From Mnemiopsis leidyi (lineage: Eukaryota; Ctenophora; Tentaculata; Lobata; Bolinopsidae): 38,992 nt of DNA. A program made the translations under genes and the position numbers. Shown in pieces: positions 23,601-35,600 of this stretch (the first letter of the stretch is position 1; every line of letters begins with the position of its first letter). The notes below the pieces were generated by a model that saw nothing but the letters and a program-made list of their open reading frames with translations, did no database searches and was not told where the DNA came from. Location of the stretch: assembly GCA_000226015.1 (NCBI GenBank), contig JH153162.1, positions 92,379-131,370 of the forward strand. Direction: 5' to 3'.

Positions 23601-26600
23601 TTTAGAGAGAACAGCCAAAAGACTCTCCCCGGTCAAAGGGAGCAACCAATTTATTGGTTTTTGGTAATTTATNNNNNNNNNNTAGTGCTCAGAGAACAAC
23701 TTCTAGTTCATAACTGCCTCGTGCTGAATATTCGAACTTCAGTACAAAGCGTTAACAATCTTTCTTTGAGCTGAAAATTTTGTCGAACAATTTGATGAGC
23801 CTGACAACTGACATTAATGGCGTGACGGCCAAAGCAAGCGACCGTTTTCGAGTTAAGAAATAGCGGTCAGAACTTTCGATATCACACCTTTTTAACGCAC
23901 TTAGATAACGTTGTTCATTAAGCTGCGATACTTTTGATAGCGATTTAATCGAGGGTCTTTAAAAAGCGGTCACATACACCCAAGTTTTGGGTTTTGGTCA
24001 ATTTATATATATATACATATATATATATACATATAGAACATCATATCCATACATATATATATGTATGGATCAGACGAATTTAATTGAAAAAATGCGTTTT
24101 TTAAGACGTTACTACGGACGCACCTTAATAGATAGAGACCTGAAATTTTCAGGATTACCTAGATACATGAAGACAAAAACTGCAAAGTTTTAAGTTTCTA
24201 ACTGATCGGGAAAATGGTTTTCTAGATAGCCGTGTTTTGAGTTTTACCGGATCGTGTATAATTATAGCGCTGCAGTCAGTTTCCAACTTTCGTTGAAAAC
24301 TTTCTCCGAGAGGGGCGCTTGTTCGGCCGAGTCGTCGGGGGCCTTCGGCCCCCTCCTCCGATAACGGGCCTGCGTCGGGGCCTTCGGCCCCTCCTTGGCC
24401 TTGGCAAAGGGGGCTTTGTTTGTTGGGCCCTGGCAAGGGGGGCGGGAGTTTTTTCCCCGGTCGCGCTGGCCAGCGCTATAACCATCAATAACGAGCCTAG
24501 CTGACTCTGTTACACAGACAGAAAAAGACTTCGATCAGGCTGTATCATTACAATATATTACAAAAACACAGCTAACAACAGAAAGAACAGCAGTTTAACT
24601 TATGACAGATTGACAGGCCAAGGTGGCCTATAAATAAGAAACACCCTTACAGTCTACAACATGAGAATTGAGAAAATCTGACACCATGAGGAATTGATAC
24701 GACCTGGATACTCGGTTTTCAATTTTCTTGCAAGAAACTTAGCTACCTTAGAATATAAAACAGTATATCACGAAGATTAATCCGTAAGGCTATGGAAATT
24801 CAGTTTCGTGAATCTATTTCAAGGATTTAGCTTCCATTTTAACGATGCCAACTAAAAAACTTGTGATATAGTGATACAATTGATATTGAAAACACAAAAC
24901 TATGAAAAATCAATTTGGACTGACTGTTCATATGACATAATGTCAATAGACCAATCGCTTTATGTTTAACGCCAAGCTAAAAACCTCTCCAGACCCATTT
25001 CACTTGCAAGAGAACCGAACAAGAGAGATGAGTGTGTATATCGCTACGACTAACTACGAGTTGTCTTGTCCGATAGAAGGACATCCACCCCCCTCGAACA
25101 TCTCCTGGCGGCTACCTTCTGGAAATGTAGAGATGACCTTTGGGGAGGTCTATAGTTCTTCTTTCCTCATGACTTGATATTAGTTTTTTTACTTTAATAA
25201 GACTTATTATTATCTGTTTTCATTTAAATTTTGTTCTTATCTGTATCCCAACTGCTTTTCAACACTCCATATTCTTACCGCATCATCTGCTTAATGAATA
25301 GTGTTTCAGCATTCAAATACTCAAATAGAAAGGATACGCGACACAATTGCACATATTGAATTAATCTTCCGCAGGATCCACTATTGATAGAAGAGTTTGG
25401 ATTCAGTGACGAAGGAGAATATACGTGTACCGTGATAAATAAGTGGGGAATGATGATGACAACTTCCTTGCTTTTAGCTGTGGACTATGGTAAAATTTAA
25501 ATGAAAACTTGATTATGATACTTTAATCCGTTTACTTTTTGGCTTTTCAGATCTTTTTTGGGCTAAATCTCGTTTTGTTTTTTTTGGTATTTTTGATTTT
25601 CGGTCTATTTAAAAACCGTTAAGATTACTGTTGGTACAAATTTTCGGCTCAAGCTTTGATGCATAAAAAGTTTGCTGGTAAGAACTGTTTTCTCACAATT
25701 TTATGATTTTTACTGAAAACATATCTTGTCGCTTTACTTTTCGAGTAAAACAATAAGATATATGTATTGTTATTTTACTCCGGACAGCTAGGCGTCCCTT
25801 GTAACGTTCTTTATACCCCCCCCCCAGACAAGCCAAACGTCACGGTGGATTACAAGGATGTCGCAGTGGGGCAGGTCGGTATAATCACATGTATTGGACA
25901 CGGCCAACCTGCTGTAAATCTCACTCTGCATCGCGGGGAGGAAAAAGTTCAGAACGTGACCGTGCACACGTGAGTTATTATTAAGCGGTAGCGTCCAAGT
26001 GTTTAGGTGTTGCGCAATTTGGAGCGACAAACTTGTCCATCTTATAACTTCAAATTTATTTGACAAATCCAGCTACGTCAAGAATTTAAGGAGAAGAACG
26101 GTTTAAGCCTACGTAAATCTCTATTCTAGATTAGTCTAGAAGCTTGACGATTGACGAATGTCCAGCCACGTAGCCTGCAGCCAGCTGCAGGACTTATATA
26201 CAGGGTGGTTTTTAAATTTGGGTGCATCCTTATGTGGAAAAGAAAATAGCTCATAACTTTACTTCTGGTCAATATTTTTTGATGAAACTTTAAGAAAATG
26301 TTTGTTGTGCCTCTCAGATGATATACTAAAGTTTTTGAACTGATGCAACCGGCCATTTGGGTATGATGCGCAAATGTGCGCAAGAGTACGCTAAAATTTC
26401 AAAATCGTCAAATTTGCTCGAATCATCCTAAAATTGGTATGCATCATCTCTTAGTCACCAAGAAAGAATCCTGAAAATTTCATCAGAAAATGATGTTCAG
26501 AACCCAAGCTAAGACCGTTTTTGTAATCAAAAGTAAGAAAATTGATGAACTGGTATTTAAAAACGGCCATAACTTAGGTTCTGGACCGCATTTTTTAACG

Positions 26601-29600
26601 AAATTTTCAGGATTCCTTCTTGGTGGCTAAGAGATGATGCATACAAATTTTTAGAATGATTCGAGCAAATTTGACGATTTTGAAATTTTAGCGTACTTTT
26701 GTGCATATTTGCGCATCAGACCCAAATGGCCCGTCGCATCAGTTCAAAAACTTGAGCATATTATCTGAGAGGCACAACAAACATTTTCTGAAAGTTTCAT
26801 CAAAAAATATTGACCAGAAGTAAAGTTACGAGATATTTTCTTTTCCATGTAAGGATGCACCCAAATTTAAAAACCACCCTGTATTTACTTTAGACTGAAA
26901 AAGTTCTTGTATGCTTCTTTTCTAAGACCAAAATTTCTGCAGGTCATTTCGATGACAAATTCAATTAAGATGGGGTGTTAGATGTCAATTTTAAGACAGT
27001 AATTTTTTTGCCTTTACTCCCATAAGAGGTTCCCGTCGTCCTGCCCCAGAACATCGTGCCCCACACCATTTTCTTCCACATATTTGGCCCCAGCGACCCT
27101 AACCCAAACACTAACCCTAACCCTAACCCTTACCCAAACCCCAACGAAGTTGTCTGTTGTGGAGCAGGACGTCACTGGGGCCAAATCGTTGGGTTACAGT
27201 GCTCTGGGGCACGATGTTCTGGGGCAGGACGTCGGCCACCCCATAAGATAGCGGAAAAATGTTTCAAAAAATTCGTTAAAAAAATAGAACAAAAAATTAT
27301 AATTTTGCACACTCGAAATAAAAATGTTTATAACATTAACAAGCAAAATTTTTTGCCAACTACAAAACTATGCATTGCTCAAGAGTCAAGATCAGAAGGA
27401 TGAACATAAACTGATCCAGTGGGCAAAGTGAGCGGGCACGGTATAGCGATATGACCACCAAATATCTGTTCTGGCTATGTGGCCGGATATATCTAATTTT
27501 CACCGAGAACAATCTTTGACAACAAACTTTATTCTTCAGAAAGCAAATTATTACAGAAAGTATTTTTCTAAGTCTTAAAGATAATTCTAGAGAAGTACTG
27601 ATAAAGTCTTACAGAAAATCTTATAGTTATTCAAGTACTAACAAAGTCTTACAGAAAATCCGATCCCAGTTTGGGGGAGTATGTGGTGTTAACCTACACT
27701 TACTTGATGTCACGTGAGCTGGTTGGGAGGTGGAGTTGCACTGCTCGCAACTCTCTTGGAGACGTGGACTCTAAGAACATAGACCTCCAATTATTTCGTA
27801 AGAGCTTTAAGCTTGAGAATGCTGATTCTTAGGACTCTCGTCCGAACACAAATTGCATGTTAAGTGCTTGTTAAGACATGTAACACACATTTAGCCTCGA
27901 CGTCCATTAGAGGCCATCTGAACCGGACGCTTGTCCGAATGAGGGTGTGAGCCGTTAAATTCAAGAGATCCTTAGATTCGCCGGGTAGGAAAGCAAATTT
28001 GAGCCTGTACAAAGTGTACAAATGCTGAGATCATTTTGTGATTGGGTATATCTGAGAACGCTTACTGCAATTTCGGTGAATTGAGACCTGCAATCCACTA
28101 GACTATCACGAGCACGACAGACTCACATCAGTCAATACAATACTGAGTACGTAAGACAATGAAAGGTAGTTCAGCCATCGCCTTACAACATGCTCTACAA
28201 TATGATACAGAACCTTCCTCTGTCATGCAGCACATGAAAGCGAACCATATATACAACCAAAAGTAATTGAGAAACGTGAGAATTTTCGGACAACAGTCCG
28301 CTTCGGACAACAGTCCATTTCGGACAACAGTCCGCTTTTTTCGGAACACAGATTTGGACAACAGTACGTTTCGGACAAGAGTCCGCTTCGGACAAGAGTC
28401 CGCTTCGGACAAGAGTCCGCTTCGGACAAGAGTCCGGTTACCAAGAATAGGGCCGGTAGCTCAATTGGTAGAGCACTCATCTAGACAATGCAGAGGTTGT
28501 CGGATCATACCCGACTCGGCACGGTGCCGGCCCATGAATTTTCTGAATTGACTATCAGTGGAAATCGTGTCCGTTCAAATATCTGCTCCGTACACATCAT
28601 GTAGCTTGGTTGATCCTTCGGCCCACCCACAACTACATAACACACCCGTTAACAATCAGTGCACACCTCTGGGAGTCGAGCTTGCTCGAAATGAGGACCT
28701 GAAAAAGGCCCCCTCCCCACTTGAAACCACATTCGTTACCAAGTATACTCATGATACTATAGTAGTGCAGCTTGACACGTTACGAAATTATAAAAACACA
28801 GTTCTATCAAGAGTCGGATCGCGGAGCTACTTTTTGTTTTCATTACTAAAGAAAAATCTGATTTTTTTCATTCTATCCAGCTTGACACGATAAAGAAAAT
28901 TCGTGCTCTTGATAAGCAATGTTATATGGAACTATCATAGTGGCAGTACGTGATAGCGAATTGTGAAATTAGCTGAAGGAGTTTTAACGGTCATCAAGAG
29001 GTGCATGTCGCTAAGATACGGAATTGGATTTACTATTTATCAGTCTTTTCAGTAGATATTCTCATATGATGAGAACGGTAATCGTGTGGTCGTGGATGTG
29101 TCACATTGTAACAATGTCACGACAACACATTTGCGTCACCTTTCAACGATATTAAGCCGCTTTCATTAAAGTCCGACCAGAGACCCCCCTATTGTAATCT
29201 ATATCACATATCATCCAAGATTAATGATTAAATAACGTTAATTGTTAATAGCTTTATCGCAGGTAGAGCAGAGGTAAAGCTGACACCGCCTGTAGAACGA
29301 AACAGTAGATACAACGATACTGACCCAATAGATGTGTTTTGTAACGCTACTGGGGTAAGTAGTACTATGTCACGTGATTAAAACTTTACATAAAACTTTA
29401 TACATAACACTTTATACATAACACTTTATACATAGCACGACATTTGACAGTTGGAGTTTTCAAACTAATTTTCAATAAAGTAATCGGTTTTTGAAGTCAC
29501 TTTTATTATTTCAAAATAATGATTATTTGGTTAAAGTTTGGTTAAATTTGGTAAAAAACATAACGTTTTTGGCTTTCTCATAATATGAAATGGATGAATA

Positions 29601-32600
29601 AGAAAATGAATAATTTAATATGTAGTTATAAAACAAAATGTATAAAACTTAAATTATTTGCAGGATCCCAGCCCGACTGTTACAATATTGATAAATGGTT
29701 TAAACTCTACATCCGGCTCAAATTCTCCAGGCATACTTGTTTTTAACCTTGGTTTGTAACTTCATTTTAATATAGAAATTTTTCATATAAACAGCTTGCT
29801 AGAACATTATTTAACACAATTTTCATTGAAGCAACGACAGAAGCTTTAACGTTTTGAAAAGATATCACATAATTATTTTAGTAGTTCAAAATACAACATG
29901 AATCGATCGATCTACCCTTCTCGCAGTTTGAACGATCATTGTCAATATATCTAAATTTCTAGCTTGTGTCATTCAAAATATCAATTGTAAATTGAGGGTT
30001 GTGTGAAAGCAAACGCAAAGCTACAGGATCTGGCATATACTATTTTCACAGTTGACATGCCATCATTCTCATAAGAATACATGATAATTATACATGTGAT
30101 GACAAACATCTATGAAAATTGAAACTGAAAAGGTATAAACTGCATGTCCTAAAAATGCATTTTTAGAAATTATAGCGCATCGCCTGCTAAGAAATACATC
30201 GTGCATCTGCCATCTCCCTAGGTTTACAATTACACATTTTCACAAAAGCTCGGATGTAATGAAGCGACAGACAACAAGACAGTAAGAATTTCAGAAAACG
30301 GTGTTTACAAAGTCAGACTGAAGAACTCGCAGTTAGGAACTACCAGAATAGAGTGCTCGGCGGAAAACGTGTGGGGTAAAGATAGGAAAACCACTTCCGT
30401 CCTTAATACTTGTTAGTCTGCCAGCTGAAAGTTTAAGTAAAACGAACTTTTGTTTCCTTTCATTTATTCAATGTTTGTATTTTTAGTAAAACAGTTGATA
30501 GTTTCCATACCAACCCATTCGTCAGTTCGCTTAGACACAATAGTTAGTTATATGTGACTTCATCATATGATGACTCTGTTTATTCATTTTTCAGATTCCT
30601 TATCTTGCTACAAATGCATCACCCAAGTCTGTGCCTCAGCGAATGCGGATATCTCGATAGCTCACATTATTGCAGGTACATTGAAATATCAGCACCTGAT
30701 TAAAGATTCGGTATTTTAAAGGAGATTTTCCCAAATTTTGACAAAAAAGAAAAGCATTACTATGACGAAAATGAAATAATGAGTGCTGAAAATGTTTAAA
30801 ACCACAAAATTTTGAATATGTAAGGTAGCCCGCAACGCGGGGACTTAAAAGGTAACTTAAAAGGTCAGTATACTCTCTACAATGATGACGGTGGGGACTA
30901 TTCAAAATCTAGGTTACAACAATCGCTTCAAGTAAATTTCAAAAATATTACGAGCTACGTTTGTAAAATTACTATTGTTTTTATGATGGTATTGGTAAAC
31001 ATTTTAGAAAAGCTATAGCTTTTGTATAATCATTACTTACCTTTTAATGCAAGCCCCTAAACGTTTTGTCTAAGAGACTAACTAGAATGTTGAGTTTATA
31101 TTGAACAGCACTATTAAACCACTATAATTCTGGTTTTCAGTATACCCCGAAAATAGCAGAACAGAACTATTTGACTACTATAATTCTGGTTTTCAGTATA
31201 CCCAGAACATAGCAGAACAGAACTATTTGACTACTATAATTCTGGTTTTCAGTATACCCAGAACATAGCAGAACAGAACTATTTGACTACTATAATTCTG
31301 GTTTTCAGTATACCCGGAACCTAGCTACATTAAGTGGAACGTGACGACAACATCTCCAGAGGTGTTAAACAAGTTTCAAAACACTTCTATTCAGATAGAC
31401 CCTGGTTTTGTAGAGTATGAAGCCTTTATCAGGTAACTTCCTAGTGATCTATAGTACTTTCGTGAAATGATTTATAGTAATATAGTGAATAATATAAGTG
31501 CTAAAGTGAAATGATCTATAGTCTTACTACTATAGTGAAATAGTACTATAACGAAATTAGCTATATTACTATAGTGAAATCGTACTATAGTGAAATGATC
31601 TATATTACTATAGTGAAATGATCTATAGTACTAGTGAACTAGTACTATAGTGAAACAGTAGTAAAACATGCACTAATAAAAATGCATGAAGTTTCAAGTA
31701 CAAAAAGTAGTTCAAACTACAAGACGTTAAAATGATTAGTTTAGTGGAGCACTGTCATCCGGACCATTTTTAATGTATTTGTAGGAACGGGGCCCGCAGC
31801 ATTACTCTTAGGCTCGGTAATTAATCGAAGCGCCGGATCGTCATTGATCGCAGGACGGATCTAAATAATCTGAGTGCAGTAAACTACGATGAAATTATAG
31901 TCAGGCCAGTTTTACAAGAGTTAATAACACCCCGATCCACCCGCAGTTCGATAACTGCGGACACGACGAGTGTGAAGTTTGAGATAGCGGACCCGCGAGG
32001 AGGGGAACCTTTGTCGGTTCAGACCGAGCTGGAGATCTACGGTAAGCAAGACATATGTTTATACTTTCAGCGCTCGGCAGGAAGACCGGGACAAAACTCC
32101 CGCCTCCTTGCCAGGGCCCAAGAAAGCCCTCCTTTGCTAAGGCCAAGGTGGGTCCGAAGGCCCCCAAATTTTCAACTTATTACAAAATTGCTTCTAAGGT
32201 ATCTTACATGTGCCAAATTTTTTTAAACTTTTCGCCTGCGGCGGGCTGATCGAACTTTAACTGGTCCAAACATAACATTGACTTCAGTTTAATTATACCT
32301 GATAATTTTTGGCGAATAAGTTAATTGAATCGAAAGCTTACAAAATAGTTGCACTGAAACATGAGTGTTTCATTTAGTAACATACACCTTCAACCACCTA
32401 TGAACCACCTATGAACCGCCTATGGACCGTCTATGAACCTCTTTAGAACCGCTGGAGAACCATTTAAATACCGCTTAAGAACCGCTTAAGAACCGCTAGG
32501 GCCCGCAATTAACTTCGACGGTTTTTAGACGGTTCTTAAACTGTTCTTAAGCGGTTATTAGGCGGCTCTTTAGCAGGTGTTAAAAGGTTCTTAAGCAGTT

Positions 32601-35600
32601 CTTAGGCGGTGGAAGGTGATTGCCGTTTCCCAATCAATCTGAATATTAAGAAATTATATTATACACGCGTGAGCCGTGTGGTGTGAAGTTTCACTTGCGA
32701 AAAGCCACCTAGTTTCGGGCACCATCCTCCACCCAGCTGCTTCATTGTCCTAGGACTGGTGGACTATCTTTGTGTCTTCAAAACTAAACAGCATGAGCGG
32801 CCGTGAATTTTAATAATTATCTTTTAAATTATTTGCTGATAGTTGTTCCCTTTGACAGGGGCTAGTTTATAGGTAATCTCTGATTGCGCCAAATTAAAAG
32901 AATATATAAATTTAATTACTATAAATTAAACAAAATTAGTTGCTCCCATTGACCGGGGATAGTCTGTAGGTTACTCATTTTCAAGACAATGTCACTTAAT
33001 CTTGAAAATGTCACTTAATCTTGAAAATGAGTAACCTACAGACTGACATCCCGAAATTTAGCCCGGATTTCAATTCGCGATCTCTCGGTCGATCGGTGGT
33101 TATTAAACTTGTAAAAAATGAAAAATCAGCTCACAATTTGTTATAGAAATGGTATTAAACTATCGGCAGCGGCCTTCGGCCAATTCGAAGGAAAAAAAAG
33201 GAAAAAAGACGGTCGCGCTTGCCAGCGCTGTGATCATGGTGAAGAACCACGATAAAAATTTCATGATCTAAAATTCGTTCGACTTTGAACTTCCGATTCC
33301 TAGAAACGCAGTTAGCGAAATCAAACCTCGGATTTTCCTCGTGTAATTTAGCAGACACACAGCAAGAGACAATGACGATCACACAAAAAAAACTAACACG
33401 TTGTGTCTACAGAGCCGATATCAGCGGTGCTGTTGGCTCCAACAGAATCATTGCGGGCGGGAGATAATGTAACGATAACCGCATCCGTCACAGCTAAGCC
33501 GCTGCCTCGCCTCCGATGGTTTCTCAATCAGCAGGAAATAGCTGTCTCGGTAGGTCGAACATTATCTTAATTTTATCAACTTTTATATTATTATTATATA
33601 TTATATATAGTTCGTCGTTTTAAGTTTATAAATCCTGCAGATACGTTGCCAAACCATTCGTTGCCAAACCATGTTTAAAGCTCACAACATCTGATTTAGA
33701 CAGCAAAATAAGGTTTAGTTCCGTATCTTAGTATCCGGTAGTCAGGATGAATCTGTGGGTAATTGTGACCGGAGCGAGCAAACCGCGTCAGAATAGGAGC
33801 CCCTGGAATTTATTTCTTAGATTTTCTAAATGGTTTCTGGTTATAAAGAAACGAGGGCTAAAAAGTAAAAAGTAAAGCTAAAAAGTCAAAGTAAAAGGTA
33901 TGGTAAAAATGAATAACACGAAAAACAATCTACTCAGCTGCTCGAAGGAGGCAAAATAGCTTATCTTCTATTTAATTGTTTTTCAACATTTTTTGCTTTC
34001 AACATATTTTCCGGAGGGGGGACCAAAGTTGTCGCGGAGATACCCGACTCTCGCAGCTCAAAGCTGAACGAGATCAGCTCTACGTTTCGTTAGAACGGTA
34101 GACGGATATAATATCGCGTCGCCTCCTTGGGAAACAGGCCTACTTAGTATAACTTTATGCGACTTACTGCAAAAGATGCGATTGATGACTCAAGTGACAC
34201 AACAGATGACCATAATTAGGCTAATCTTTCTCAAAGGAGATATAATCCAATGATTGCACACTTCCTTAAGTGCTGCGAAGTTAAATCGCCCTAAGTAGAA
34301 CTGAAACGAAGCAGTTAACGGATGAAACGCGCACTGCGGTGATGCGTTGTGTAACGTGTGCAAGTCACATGTGATACCATTACCACGCGTTACGGAGTGC
34401 ACCGTTACTTTAACAGTCAGCAATTTCAAGTGCTATATATGAAGTTGCCATGATATAAAATTCCATATTCATAGCTATAAGTAAACTTTACTCAAAACTT
34501 AAGTGATCCCCTTTAAATATCCATTTACGCAATTATGAACCATAATGTAAGCTGGTCTAATCATTGCCGACACTGGTAAACATTTGGTTGCGTTTAAAAT
34601 CTACCTAATAATAACAATACCATGATATATTATACCTCCAAAAACGATTTGTTGCTATGAGTAATGCTGTTAGATATAAAACCACTACTTTATACTTAAT
34701 ACTTCACTTCTAACTCTACTTTATACTTTTAGTTTATTTCAAATTATAGGAGTTTCTGAGATACTCAATAAAATCTCACGGCTGCACTAAACGAGATTAA
34801 ATCTGTCTGGCACTCTAACGTTCTAACGACGTTCAGGCTATTTGAGCTGTCAAAGTCGGATTTAACCACGCGACACCGACTACAAGATTAAGAGGATTTA
34901 CAAATTGTTAAATCCTCATTTCATTTCATAGACTCATACTCATAGAGTTCGATTTGAATAAAATTAAATAAAATGTAAATTAGGATATGTAAAATTGCAC
35001 TTGGTATAGAAAGTAGATAACCAAAAATAACAGATGTTAGAAAATCAAGTCATTAAAAAATTGATGCTGCAACTTGAAACACTCATTCCAAACAAGAAAT
35101 GACTGACTAAACCAGCAGGAAAAACTTAATTAAACAGGAATTAACAGGAATTAACAAAATTTGTCAATCTGGAGCACTAAACTTAAATCAGATCAAATCA
35201 AATATTTTAAATATAAAGTTTGATGATTCAAAAATGTGACGTTCGCTAAAAACTTTTTGGCTAATTCCTTGCTTCTCTTATCTCTGAGCTGATTGTAAAA
35301 TATGTCGCGTTTGAAATAATAAAATGATCATTTATATCAAGGAATACGCAATGTTATAACTAAAATCAGTCGCAAAACGCAAAGCGTGCCTCGAGCCAGA
35401 AAAGACACGTGGTTGTTAGATTCCTTGTAATTTCACGTCCAACTTTTCTTCTACCTCAAGAATAAGGAATCACTTAATGGGTCACGTGATACTTTTTCGG
35501 CTTCCAAACTTTCAAATTCAGACACTTCGTCAAGTTTTACGTCAATAGACTGGTCTAACTTTTCTCCTAGCTCGAAGATGAAAAGTTTCATTTTTAGGGC

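Noticed and set aside
24155-24504. Pro/Arg-rich ORFs on both strands
   Set aside because: Result of GC-rich palindromic composition with few stops; the segment is a dispersed repeat.
27056-27403. 115-codon ORF rich in Asn-Pro
   Set aside because: Translates the telomere-like repeat and the foldback arm.
28128-28551. ORFs on both strands over the CGGACAAGAGTCCG array
   Set aside because: Repeat artefact continuing into a SINE.
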